Positions 25,199 through 33,902 of a stretch of 64,000 bases of DNA are shown piece after piece (the first letter of the stretch is position 1; each line of letters opens with the position of its first letter). The translations under genes and the position numbers were made by a program. The notes under the pieces were generated by a model. The model was given only the letters and a program-made list of their open reading frames with translations. It ran no database searches and had not been told where the DNA came from. Location: assembly GCA_934597255.1 (NCBI GenBank), contig CAKTQV010000001.1, positions 248,001 to 312,000 on the forward strand, read 5' to 3'. Source of the DNA: an uncultured Oscillospiraceae bacterium. GTDB taxonomy: Bacteria; Bacillota; Clostridia; Oscillospirales; Oscillospiraceae.

Positions 25199-27013
25199 AT
25201 GGAGAAACTGAGAAACATCGCCATCATCGCGCACGTTGACCACGGCAAGACCACGCTGGTGGACGCCATGCTGGCGCAGTCGGGCGTTTTCCGCCAGAAC
25301 CAGCAGGTAGCCGAGCGCGTCATGGACTCGGGCGATCTGGAGCGCGAGCGCGGCATCACCATCCTGGCCAAGAACACCGCCGTGCAGTACGGCGACACAA
25401 AAATCAATATCGTCGATACGCCGGGCCACGCCGATTTCGGCGGCGAGGTCGAGCGCATTCTGAAGATGGTCAACGGCGTCATCCTGCTGGTGGACGCGGC
25501 GGAGGGGCCCATGCCGCAGACGCGCTTCGTGCTGGAGCATGCGCTGCAGCTCGGCCACCGCGTCATCGTGGTCATCAACAAGATCGACCGGCCCGACCAG
25601 CGCGTCTACGAGGTCGTGGACGAGGTGCTGGAGCTTCTGATGGACCTTGGCTGCACGGACGAGCAGCTTGATTCGCCCATGCTGTTCGCCTCGGCGCGCA
25701 ACGGCACCTGCTCGGTCAGCCCCGAGACGCCGGGCACGGATCTCAAGCCCCTGTTCGACGCCATCGTGGACTACATCCCCGCGCCGGAGCAGGATACCTC
25801 CAAGCCCTTCCAGATGCTTGTCAGCTCCATCGATTACAACGAATACGTCGGCCGCATCGCCATCGGCCGCATCGAGCGCGGCGTCGTCGCCCAGAACCAG
25901 GAGATCGCCGTGTGCAACTACCACGAGACCGGCGCCGCGCCGAAAAAGGCCAAGGCCGTCTCTCTTTACGAGTTCCAGGGGCTTGACCGCGTGCCCGTCA
26001 CGCAGGCCGAGGCCGGCAGCATCATCGCCCTCAGCGGCATCGCCGGCATCGGCATCGGCGATACGATCTGTGCGCCGGACTGCGTGGAGCCGCTGCCGTT
26101 CGTGCAGATCTCCGCGCCGACCATCGAAATGACCTTCTCCGTCAACGATTCCCCGTTCGCCGGGCGCGAGGGCAAGTGGGTCACCAGCCGCAACATCCGC
26201 GACCGGCTGTATCAGGAGACGCTCAAGGACGTGTCGCTGCGCGTGCGCGACACGGACAGCACCGACGCCTTCGCCGTCGCCGGCCGCGGCGAGATGCATC
26301 TGTCCATCCTCATCGAGACTATGCGCCGCGAGGGGTATGAGTTCCAGGTCAGTCCCGCGCGCGTGCTGTATAAGGAGATCGACGGCAGGCTGTGCGAGCC
26401 GATGGAGCGCGTCGTGCTCGACGTGCCGGAGGGCAGCGTGGGCGCCGTGATGGAGAAGCTCGGAAGCCGCAAGGGCGAATTCCTTCAGATGAACCCCGTC
26501 GGCGGACGGATGAAGCTGGAATACCTGATCCCCACGCGCGGCCTGTTCGGCTATCGGAGCGAATTTCTGACCGATACACGCGGCGAGGGCATCATGGCCA
26601 GCATATTCGATTCCTACGCGCCCGCCAAGGGCGAGCTCAAGCGCCGCAGCACCGGCTCGCTCGTGGCCTTTGAAACGGGCGAGGCCGTGGCCTACGGCCT
26701 GTGGAACGCGCAGGACCGCGGCACGCTGTTCATCACGCCCGGTACGCCGGTGTACGAGGGCATGGTCGTCGGCGTCTCCCCGAAGCAGGAGGATATCGTC
26801 GTCAACGTCTGCCGGACCAAGCATCTCACGAATACGCGTGCGTCCGGCTCGGACGAGGCGCTGCGCCTGGTCCCGGCCCGTCAGATGAGTCTGGAGCAGT
26901 GCATGGAGTTCATGGCGGACGACGAGCTTCTGGAAGTGACGCCGGAGCATCTGCGCCTGCGCAAGAGCATCCTCAACCACGAGCGCCGCATGAAGGCCGC
27001 GCATAGAAAATAA
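25199..27013 (+). CDS. typA: Ribosome-associated GTPase TypA/BipA
   Basis: A 604-residue translational GTPase with EF-G-like domains. G1 AHVDHGKTTLVD is at residue 11, the switch region RGITI is near 43, G3 DTPGHADFGGE near 71, G4 NKIDRPDQR near 125, then domains II and V and the TypA-specific C-terminal domain (TKHLTNTRASGSDEALRL). It acts on 50S assembly and stress adaptation. ATG 25199 is preferred to the GTG 9 bases earlier by family alignment and by GAGAGTGAT upstream. Confidence 0.97.
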   Translation: MEKLRNIAIIAHVDHGKTTLVDAMLAQSGVFRQNQQVAERVMDSGDLERERGITILAKNTAVQYGDTKINIVDTPGHADFGGEVERILKMVNGVILLVDAAEGPMPQTRFVLEHALQLGHRVIVVINKIDRPDQRVYEVVDEVLELLMDLGCTDEQLDSPMLFASARNGTCSVSPETPGTDLKPLFDAIVDYIPAPEQDTSKPFQMLVSSIDYNEYVGRIAIGRIERGVVAQNQEIAVCNYHETGAAPKKAKAVSLYEFQGLDRVPVTQAEAGSIIALSGIAGIGIGDTICAPDCVEPLPFVQISAPTIEMTFSVNDSPFAGREGKWVTSRNIRDRLYQETLKDVSLRVRDTDSTDAFAVAGRGEMHLSILIETMRREGYEFQVSPARVLYKEIDGRLCEPMERVVLDVPEGSVGAVMEKLGSRKGEFLQMNPVGGRMKLEYLIPTRGLFGYRSEFLTDTRGEGIMASIFDSYAPAKGELKRRSTGSLVAFETGEAVAYGLWNAQDRGTLFITPGTPVYEGMVVGVSPKQEDIVVNVCRTKHLTNTRASGSDEALRLVPARQMSLEQCMEFMADDELLEVTPEHLRLRKSILNHERRMKAAHRK

Positions 27014-27042
27014 TTGACAAAACCGCTGCGCTGTGTTATAGT
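27014..27042 (+). promoter_or_regulatory. Promoter of rpsO-pnp
   Basis: TTGACA begins at the base after the typA stop codon; 17-bp spacer; TATAGT. The 95-base leader contains GC hairpins (TCCGGGGCCTGGCCCC) that could be an S15 autoregulatory site, not proven. Confidence 0.8.
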
Positions 27043-27142
27043 TTTACAGCTTGTATCACAGGCATAACCGCGCCCTTAGTCCGGGGCCTGGCCCCTCACT
27101 CAGAGCCCGGCAATTTGTATGACCGAAAGGAAGAGCTACACC

Positions 27143-27409
27143 ATGATCACCAAAGAGCAGAAAACCGCCATCATCGAGAGCAACAAGACCCACGAGGGCG
27201 ACACCGGTTCCCCCGAGGTTCAGATCGCCATCCTGACCGAGCGCATCAGCCAGCTGACCGAGCATCTGAAGGTGCACAAGAACGACAAGCACAGCCGTAT
27301 GGGTCTGATGAAGATGATCGGCAAGCGCCGCCGTCTTCTCGACTACGTCGCCAAGAGCGACGTCGAGCGCTACCGCAGCATCATTGCCAAGCTTGGCATC
27401 CGCAAGTAA
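27143..27409 (+). CDS. rpsO: 30S ribosomal protein S15
   Basis: An 88-residue S15 of exact family length: the GDTGSPEVQIAILTERISQLTEHL helix pair, HSRMGLMKMIGKRRRLLDYV and RYRSIIAKLGIRK. It binds the central 16S domain. In-frame upstream codons exist, but ATG 27143 with AAGGAAGAG matches the family. It is followed by a terminator and then pnp, the classic rpsO-pnp order. Confidence 0.98.
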   Translation: MITKEQKTAIIESNKTHEGDTGSPEVQIAILTERISQLTEHLKVHKNDKHSRMGLMKMIGKRRRLLDYVAKSDVERYRSIIAKLGIRK

Positions 27410-27440
27410 GACTTGCATTTCTGAGGCTTATGAAGGTTTA

Positions 27441-27475
27441 AGGGAGAGACAACTGAATCGTCTCTCCCTTTTTCT
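27441..27475 (+). terminator. Terminator between rpsO and pnp
   Basis: AGGGAGAGAC pairs with GTCTCTCCCT, followed by TTTTT; probably partial, letting some transcription reach pnp. Confidence 0.85.
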
Positions 27476-27510
27476 GTACAGAATTTGAGTTAGAGGAAAG
27501 GAACGAACCA

Positions 27511-29655
27511 ATGATCATCCGCCACAAAACATTCGACAATATGCGCACCTGGGAGATGGACCTGTGCGGCCGTCCCCTGAAGATGGAGGTCGGACGCCTG
27601 GCCGAGCTGGCCACGGCCTCCGTGCTCGTCAGCTACGGCGAGACCACCGTCCTGGCCACCGTCACCGCCAGCGCCCGTCCCAAGGACGGCATCGATTATT
27701 TCCCTCTCGCCGTGGACTTCAACGAGAAGCTTTACGCCGTCGGCCGCATCCCCGGCAGCTTCATGCGCCGCGAGGGCAAGCCCAGTCTCAACGCCGTGCT
27801 CGCCAGCCGTCTGATCGACCGGCCCATGCGCCCGCTGTTCCCGTCCGACCTGCGCAACGACGTGATCGTCAGCTGCGACGTGCTGTCCGTTGACCGCGAC
27901 TGCTCGCCGGAGATCACGGCCATGATCGGCGCCTCCGCCGCCACCGCCATCTCCTGCGTCCCCTGGGCCGGCCCCATCGCGGGCTGCGTGATCGGCTGGG
28001 ACGGCGAGAAGTATCTGTTCAACCCCACGAAGGCTGAGCGCGAGACGAGCAAAATGACCGTGACGCTGGCCGCCACCGCCGAGAAGATCGTCATGATCGA
28101 GGCCGAGGCCGACCAGATCCCCAACGACGTTATGTACAACGGCATCGTCGAGGCGCACGAGAAGGTGCTCAAGCCCGTCGTGGCCCTCATCAACCAGATG
28201 GTCGCCGAGGTCGGCAAGCCCAAGTTCAGCTATGACCACGCCGCCTTTGACAACGAGCTGTTCGAGCTTCTGTGCTCCGACGAGATGGAAGGCATGGAGC
28301 ACTGCATGGACACCGACGACAAGAACGTGCGCGAGGAGCGCGTCAACGAGTGGATCGAGGCCGTGCGCGCGAAGTATGAGGAAGCGCACCCCGACATGAT
28401 GCAGTATATGGACGAGATCCTGTACCGCATGCAGAAGAAGGTCGTGAAGAAGTGGCTGCTCGCGGGCCGCCGCGTGGACGGACGCGCCATGAACGAGATC
28501 CGGCCCCTCGCCGCCGACGTTCATGTCATCCCGCGCGTGCATGGCAGCGGTCTTTTCACCCGCGGCCAGACGCAGGTGCTCTCCATCGCCACGCTCAACA
28601 CGCTCTCCGCGTCCCAGAAGATCGATACGATCTGGGAGGAGGAGTCCAAGCGTTTCATGCATCATTACAATATGCCCGGCTACTCCACCGGCGAGGCCAA
28701 GGCCAACCGTTCCACGTCCCGCCGCGAGCAGGGTCACGGCGCGCTGGTCGAAAAGGCGCTCGAGGCCGTCATCCCCGATGTGGAGGACTTCCCCTACGCC
28801 ATCCGCGTGGTCTCCGAGGTCCTTTCCTCCAACGGCTCGACGTCGCAGGGCTCCATCTGCGGCACGACACTGGCGCTGATGGATGCGGGCGTGCCCCTCA
28901 AGGCGCCCGTGGCCGGCATCAGCTGCGGTCTGATCCATGACGACGACGGCTCCTGGCGCACGTTCATCGACATCCAGGGCGTCGAGGACTTCCACGGCGA
29001 GATGGACTTCAAGGTCGCCGGCACGAAGAAGGGCATCACCGCCATTCAGATGGATCTGAAGAACGACGGCCTGACCTACGACATCATCAAAAACGCCTTT
29101 GACATCACCTACGAGGCCCGCTGCCAGATTCTCGACGAGGTCATGCTGCCCTGCATCTCCGAGCCGCGCAAGGAGCTGGCCGCCAGCGCGCCCAAGATGA
29201 TCAAGATGAAGATCAACCCCGACAAGATCCGCGAGGTCATCGGCTCCGGCGGCAAGGTCATCCAGAAGATCACGGCCGACACCGGCTGCAAGATCGACAT
29301 CGAGGACGACGGCTCCGTGTTCATCGCCTCCGAGGATATCGAGGCCTGCCGCGCGGCGAAAAAGACCATCGACAACATCGTCTTTGAGCCGGAGGTCGGC
29401 GCGCTGTACTACGGCCAGTGCGTGCGCATCATCCCCATCGGCGCGTTCATCGAGCTGGTGCCCGGCAAGGACGGCATGGTCCACATCAAGGATCTTGAGT
29501 TCAAGCGCACCGAGAAGGTCGAGGATGTGCTCAACGTCGGCGACTGGACCTGGGTCAAGGTCTCCGAGATCGACGACCGCGGCCGTGTCAACCTCAGCCG
29601 CAAGGACGCCATCCGCGAGCGTGAGCAGGCCGGTCTGCCCACGGACCGCGCGTAA
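27511..29655 (+). CDS. pnp: Polyribonucleotide nucleotidyltransferase (PNPase)
   Basis: A 714-residue phosphorolytic 3'-5' exonuclease: two RNase PH domains (first ETTVLATVTAS...; second with HGSGLFTRGQTQVLSIATL and the phosphate-site EVLSSNGSTSQGSICG), an alpha-helical linker, KH domain (KIREVIGSGGKVIQKI) and an S1 domain (VRIIPIGAFIELVPGKDGMVHIK). Full length. GAGGAAAGG lies before ATG 27511. It works in RNA turnover alongside the rny product encoded in the same window. Confidence 0.98.
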   Translation: MIIRHKTFDNMRTWEMDLCGRPLKMEVGRLAELATASVLVSYGETTVLATVTASARPKDGIDYFPLAVDFNEKLYAVGRIPGSFMRREGKPSLNAVLASRLIDRPMRPLFPSDLRNDVIVSCDVLSVDRDCSPEITAMIGASAATAISCVPWAGPIAGCVIGWDGEKYLFNPTKAERETSKMTVTLAATAEKIVMIEAEADQIPNDVMYNGIVEAHEKVLKPVVALINQMVAEVGKPKFSYDHAAFDNELFELLCSDEMEGMEHCMDTDDKNVREERVNEWIEAVRAKYEEAHPDMMQYMDEILYRMQKKVVKKWLLAGRRVDGRAMNEIRPLAADVHVIPRVHGSGLFTRGQTQVLSIATLNTLSASQKIDTIWEEESKRFMHHYNMPGYSTGEAKANRSTSRREQGHGALVEKALEAVIPDVEDFPYAIRVVSEVLSSNGSTSQGSICGTTLALMDAGVPLKAPVAGISCGLIHDDDGSWRTFIDIQGVEDFHGEMDFKVAGTKKGITAIQMDLKNDGLTYDIIKNAFDITYEARCQILDEVMLPCISEPRKELAASAPKMIKMKINPDKIREVIGSGGKVIQKITADTGCKIDIEDDGSVFIASEDIEACRAAKKTIDNIVFEPEVGALYYGQCVRIIPIGAFIELVPGKDGMVHIKDLEFKRTEKVEDVLNVGDWTWVKVSEIDDRGRVNLSRKDAIREREQAGLPTDRA

Positions 29656-29669
29656 ACAAACACACAGCA

Positions 29670-29706
29670 AAGCCCGCCGCTTTTGAAAAAGCGGCGGGCT
29701 TTTCCG
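29670..29706 (+). terminator. Terminator of pnp
   Basis: AAAGCCCGCCGCTTTT pairs with AAAAGCGGCGGGCTTTT. Confidence 0.93.
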
Positions 29707-29719
29707 TCCGGACGCCCGC

Positions 29720-29748
29720 TTGACGCCGGAGGAGAAGTACGGTATATT
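29720..29748 (+). promoter_or_regulatory. Promoter of ornithine-cyclodeaminase-like gene
   Basis: TTGACG, 17-bp spacer, TATATT. Confidence 0.7.
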
Positions 29749-29786
29749 AGCCCTGTAAGCCTATTATGCTGACAGGAGGGGGACCC

Positions 29787-30887
29787 ATGGCTTTTACACT
29801 TCCGGCATACCATGCGCCGGATTTTTCCCGGCCCGATCTCGTGCGCGCGCCCGACGCGAAAACGGCACGCTGCCCGGCCGACGGCGTCGCGCCCGCCGGC
29901 TTTCACAGCAGCTCCATGTATCCCGAATACTTCAAGATCGGCGGCGTGTGGCGGCTGGCGGAGGAGAGCCGCATGGACGCGAGCGTCGTGCTGCGCCCGG
30001 ACGGGCGGCTCGACGTGGTGGAAAACCGCGCGCTGAAAAAAGGCGACGAGGTCTTTCTCGGCCGCGCCGACGACGGAAGCGAGGGCGTTTATATGCATAC
30101 CGAGGGCTTCCTCGACCCTGACGCGCCGGCGGCCGACCGCTTTGCCTTCCGCGTGGGGCGCAGTCGTGAAACGAGCTACGCAAGGGATTACGACGAGCTG
30201 ATCGAGCTTCTGCGCAGCGAGCGGGAGCACGGGAAGATCGTGTGGGTGATGGGGCCGGCCTTCGCCTTTGACAGCGACGCGCGGCGCGCGATGCAGTCGC
30301 TGGCGGAAAACGGCTACGTCCACGGCCTGCTGGCCGGAAACGCCCTCGCCACGCACGACCTGGAGGCCGCGTGGCTGCACACGGCGCTCGGCCAGGACAT
30401 ATACACGCAGCGCTCGCAGCCGAACGGCCACTATAACCACCTGGATCTGCTCAACGAGGTGCGGCGCGCCGGCTCGATCGAACGCTTTCTGGACGAGAAG
30501 GAGATCGACAACGGCATCCTGTATGCCTGTGTCCGGCGGGGCATTCCCTTTGTGCTGGCCGGTTCCATCCGGGACGACGGCCCGCTGCCGGAGGTGATCG
30601 GAGACGCATACGAGGCGGCGGCCGCCATGCGTGACATGCTGCGGGACGCGACCTGCGTTGTTTGTCTGGCGACCATGCTGCACACCATTGCCGCGGGAAA
30701 CATGCTTCCGTCGTTCCGCGTGACGGCGGACGGAACGGTGCGGCCGGTGTATTTTTATGCCGTGGACGCGGATGAATTTGTGGTCAACAAGCTTCTTGAC
30801 CGCGGGAGCCTGTCTGCGCGCACCATCGTGACAAATGTGCAGGACTTCATCACCATTGTGGCACGGGGACTGAAGACCATGGCGTGA
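29787..30887 (+). CDS. Archaeal-type ornithine cyclodeaminase-like (LOR/SDH family) protein
   Basis: A 366-residue protein of the TIGR00300/LOR-SDH-like family, represented by archaeal ornithine cyclodeaminase and the C-terminal half of AgrE/ArgZ. Recognisable stretches are GNALATHDLEAAWLHTALGQD (NAD-associated), VRRGIPFVLAGSIRDDGPLPEV and LATMLHTIAAGNMLPS. It probably acts on ornithine or a related amino acid, giving a cyclic amino acid and ammonia. ATG 29787 has GGAGGGGG 5 bases ahead; an earlier ATG in frame lacks one. It is convergent with the purine-type operon; a carbamoyltransferase there makes a link through nitrogen metabolism conceivable. Confidence 0.75.
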   Translation: MAFTLPAYHAPDFSRPDLVRAPDAKTARCPADGVAPAGFHSSSMYPEYFKIGGVWRLAEESRMDASVVLRPDGRLDVVENRALKKGDEVFLGRADDGSEGVYMHTEGFLDPDAPAADRFAFRVGRSRETSYARDYDELIELLRSEREHGKIVWVMGPAFAFDSDARRAMQSLAENGYVHGLLAGNALATHDLEAAWLHTALGQDIYTQRSQPNGHYNHLDLLNEVRRAGSIERFLDEKEIDNGILYACVRRGIPFVLAGSIRDDGPLPEVIGDAYEAAAAMRDMLRDATCVVCLATMLHTIAAGNMLPSFRVTADGTVRPVYFYAVDADEFVVNKLLDRGSLSARTIVTNVQDFITIVARGLKTMA

Positions 30888-30903
30888 GAAAAACGGAAAA
30901 TGA

Positions 30904-30949
30904 GAAAAAATGCATCCGCAGTCCGATCGGACTGCGGATGCTGCATATT
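30904..30949. terminator. Bidirectional terminator
   Basis: Perfect stem GCATCCGCAGTCC/GGACTGCGGATGC with loop GATC, preceded by an A-run and followed by T-rich sequence; it lies between convergent units. Confidence 0.85.
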
Positions 30950-30965
30950 TGTACGCTGAAAAATA

Positions 30966-31340
30966 TTATTTTTCCACGACCAGACCGATGGCCTCGATCT
31001 CGATCGGGGCGTTCTTCGGCAGCGCCGACACCTGGATGCAGGCGCGTGCCGGCGGGATCTCGCCGCAGAAGTGGCGGGCATACACCTCGTTGACGGCTGC
31101 AAAATCATTCATCGACCGCAGGAACACCGTGGTCTTGACGACGTGCGCCAGATCGCTTCCGCCGGCCTCCAGAACGGCCTGCACGTTGCGGATGCACTGC
31201 TCGGTCTGTGCTTCGATGCCGCTGGGGATGCGGCCGTTCGCGTCTGTGGGAAGCTGGCCGGAGACGAACACAAGGCCGCCCGCGCACACGCCGGCGGAGT
31301 ACGGCCCGACGGCGGGGGAGGGTCCTTCGATCCGCTTCAT
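30966..31340 (-). CDS. ridA: RidA-family enamine/imine deaminase
   Basis: A 124-residue RidA/YjgF protein: GPYSAGVCAGGLVFVSGQLP at the N-terminus, the Arg/Glu pair in PPARACIQVSALPKNAPIEIEAIG near the end. RidA hydrolyses reactive 2-aminoacrylate released by PLP ammonia-lyases. It starts 5 bases after ygeW, last in the operon; a diaminopropionate ammonia-lyase (YgeX) acts in the same purine pathway and releases such enamines, though no ygeX is in this window. AGGAG lies before ATG 31340. Confidence 0.93.
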   Translation of the reverse strand: MKRIEGPSPAVGPYSAGVCAGGLVFVSGQLPTDANGRIPSGIEAQTEQCIRNVQAVLEAGGSDLAHVVKTTVFLRSMNDFAAVNEVYARHFCGEIPPARACIQVSALPKNAPIEIEAIGLVVEK

Positions 31341-31345
31341 GCCGT

Positions 31346-32542
31346 TCAGCTCCTTTCCCAGCGCGGCTGTGCCCGCGACTCGAGTCTGGCCAGCATGGCG
31401 GCGGGGTCCTTCTCCTTGGAGAGGAAGATCATGGCCGCGATGATGTAGGGCTTGAAGCTGGCCTGCTTGTACAGGCTGGTGCGGTAGCGGTCGAACACGC
31501 TCGCGGCGACCTCGCCGTGGGCGCAGGAAACGTCCGTGATGTCCGCCGGCAGGCAGTGCAGATACATGGCCTTGCCGCCGTTCGTGAGGGCCATCATTTC
31601 CTCGGTGCACTCCCAGTCCATGTGCTCCGCGTTCTGCGCCAGAAGCTCCTTTTCCAGCGCGTCGATGCCGGCGTGGTCGCCCTGCGCGTACAGCTCGGTG
31701 CGCTTTTCCATGGCGGCGAAGGGCGCCCAGCTCTTGGGATAGACGATGTCGGCGCCCTCAAAGGCCTCGGCCATCGTGGCCGCCTTGCGGAAGCTGCCGC
31801 CGGAGGCCGCCGCCTGCTGCGCGGCGAGCTGCTCGACCTCGGGGAACACGTCGTAGCCCTCGGGGTGCGCCAGCGTCACGTCCATGCCGAAGCGCGTGAA
31901 CAGGCCGATCACGCCCTGCGGCACGGACAGGGGCTTGCCGTAGCTGGGACTGTAGGCCCAGGTCATGGCGACCTTTTTGCCCCTGAGATTTTCCACGCCG
32001 CCGAGCTCATGGATGACGTGCAGAAGATCGGCGCAGCACTGGGTGGGATGGTCGATGTCGCACTGGAGATTGACGAGCGAGGGGACCTGCTCCAGAATGC
32101 CGTCGGCATGGCCCTGGCGGACGGCGTCGGAAACGGCCTTCTGATAGGTGTGGCCCTTGCCGATGTACATATCGTCGCGGATGCCGATGACGTCGGCCAT
32201 GAAGGAGATCATGTTCGCCGTCTCGCGCACGGTCTCGCCATGGGCGATCTGGCTTTTACCCTCGTCCAGATCCTGCACCTCAAGGCCGAGCAGGTTGCAG
32301 GCCGAGGCGAAGGAAAAGCGCGTGCGCGTGGAGTTGTCGCGGAACAGGCTGATGCCGAGTCCGGAATCAAAGATCTTTGTGGAAATATTGTTCTCGCGTA
32401 GGCAGCGCAGCGCGTCGGCCACGGTGAACAGCGCGGCGAGCTCGTCGTCGCTTTTGTCCCAGGTCAGGAAAAAGTCGTCTCCGTACATCCGGGAGAAATC
32501 CAGCTTTGCCAGCTTTTCGGCGTATTGCTTCATCAGATTCAT
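31346..32542 (-). CDS. ygeW: YgeW-type carbamoyltransferase
   Basis: A 398-residue aspartate/ornithine-carbamoyltransferase-superfamily enzyme, closely similar to E. coli YgeW. The carbamoyl-phosphate loop is FRDNSTRTRFSFAS, followed by DEGKSQIAHGETVRETANMI, NLQCDIDHPTQ, the YgeW-typical MTWAYSPSYGKPLSVPQG, and HCLPADIT. The natural substrate of YgeW was long unknown; gene-cluster work ties it to anaerobic purine breakdown. ATG 32542 overlaps the ygeY stop by 4 bp and has GGAGG upstream. Confidence 0.95.
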   Translation of the reverse strand: MNLMKQYAEKLAKLDFSRMYGDDFFLTWDKSDDELAALFTVADALRCLRENNISTKIFDSGLGISLFRDNSTRTRFSFASACNLLGLEVQDLDEGKSQIAHGETVRETANMISFMADVIGIRDDMYIGKGHTYQKAVSDAVRQGHADGILEQVPSLVNLQCDIDHPTQCCADLLHVIHELGGVENLRGKKVAMTWAYSPSYGKPLSVPQGVIGLFTRFGMDVTLAHPEGYDVFPEVEQLAAQQAAASGGSFRKAATMAEAFEGADIVYPKSWAPFAAMEKRTELYAQGDHAGIDALEKELLAQNAEHMDWECTEEMMALTNGGKAMYLHCLPADITDVSCAHGEVAASVFDRYRTSLYKQASFKPYIIAAMIFLSKEKDPAAMLARLESRAQPRWERS

Positions 32543-33861
32543 TTCTTCAGCTCCTCCACATAATTCATCGGCGTCGCGGCCAGAACGGCCGCGCAGCGGA
32601 CAAGGTCCTGCTTCCATGTGATCTCATTGGGCGCGTGCGCCTGGCTTTCCGCGCCGGGGCCGAAGCCCACGCAGGGGATGCCGAAGCGGCCCTGAATGGA
32701 CACGCCGTTGGTGGAAAACGTCCACTTGTCGATCAGCGGCCGGCCGGCGCGCCTGCTCATCGCGTCCGGCTCGCCGGTGCGCTCGGCGCCGTACATGGCG
32801 CGGTAGCTGTTGGCCACGGCCTGCACATGCGGCGCGGACTCGCGGTTGATCCAGGTGGGGAAGTAGCACTCCGTCTCGTAGACCAGCCCCGTCCACGAAG
32901 GGCGGTCGTATTTGTACATGCTGACGGTCACGTCGTCCGCGTATTTCCGGCAGGACGGCAGATCGCGTATCTCCTGCAGGCAGCTTTCAAAGGTCTCGCC
33001 GGCGGTCATGCGCCGGTCGAGGGACACGGAGCAGCCGTCCGCCACGGCGCAGCGGGAGGGCGAGCTGTAGAATATCTCGCTGACGGTCACAGTGCCGCGG
33101 CCGAGGAAGCGCGCGTCGTTCCAGTCGGGGTTGTATTTCTCGTCCAGCATCTTCACCAGACCCTTGATCTCGACGGAATTGTCCGCGGGGTTTTCGTTGA
33201 GCGCGCGCACGTCGCGCAGGATGTCGGCCATTTTGTAAATGGCGTTGTCGCCGCGCTCCGGCGCCGAGCCGTGGCACGACACGCCGCGCACATCCACGCG
33301 TATCTCCATGCGGCCGCGGTGGCCGCGGTATACGCCGCAGTCGGTAGGCTCGGTGGAGACGACGAATTCCGGCGTGAAGCCGTCCTCGTTGTGGATGTAC
33401 TGCCAGCAGAGACCGTCGCAGTCCTCCTCCTGCACGGTGCAGGTGACCAGGATGCTGTAGCCGTCGGGAATGAGGCCGAGATCGTGCGCGATCTTTGCGC
33501 CGTATATCTGGCTGACGCAGCCGCCCTCCTGATCGGAGGCGCCGCGGCCGCCGATCTGCGTGTCCGTTTCAAAGCCCTCGTAGGGGTCGAACGCCCAGTT
33601 GCTGCGCAGGCCGACGCCGACGGTGTCGATGTGGCCGTCGAAGGCGATGAGCTTTTCGCCCTCGCCGATCAGTCCCAGCGCGTTGCCCTGCGGGTCGATC
33701 CACGCCTTGCGGTAGCCGAGCTTTTCCATCTCGGCGACGGCGCGGCGGACCACGCCCTCCTCGCCGCAGCTTTCGCTCGGCAGTGCGATCAGCTCGCGCA
33801 GAAAGCGCGTCATGTCGGGCAGATAGGTCTGCGCCGTCTGCTGTATTTTTTCATAGTCCAT
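32539..33861 (-). CDS. ygeY: YgeY-type M20 hydrolase
   Basis: A 440-residue M20 zinc amidohydrolase of the YgeY ('selenium metabolism hydrolase') group. Metal site AFDGHIDTVG near residue 75, GRGASDQEGG near 108, catalytic Glu in TVQEEDCDG near 145, and the C-terminal metal His in GPGAESQAHAPNE. It probably cleaves an amide or ureido intermediate in purine catabolism. It is separated from ygfK by 41 bases and overlaps ygeW. Confidence 0.95.
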   Translation of the reverse strand: MDYEKIQQTAQTYLPDMTRFLRELIALPSESCGEEGVVRRAVAEMEKLGYRKAWIDPQGNALGLIGEGEKLIAFDGHIDTVGVGLRSNWAFDPYEGFETDTQIGGRGASDQEGGCVSQIYGAKIAHDLGLIPDGYSILVTCTVQEEDCDGLCWQYIHNEDGFTPEFVVSTEPTDCGVYRGHRGRMEIRVDVRGVSCHGSAPERGDNAIYKMADILRDVRALNENPADNSVEIKGLVKMLDEKYNPDWNDARFLGRGTVTVSEIFYSSPSRCAVADGCSVSLDRRMTAGETFESCLQEIRDLPSCRKYADDVTVSMYKYDRPSWTGLVYETECYFPTWINRESAPHVQAVANSYRAMYGAERTGEPDAMSRRAGRPLIDKWTFSTNGVSIQGRFGIPCVGFGPGAESQAHAPNEITWKQDLVRCAAVLAATPMNYVEELKK

Positions 33862-33902
33862 ATTTTTTTCTCCTTATATCCGGCCGTGCGGCCGGGAATC
33901 GG

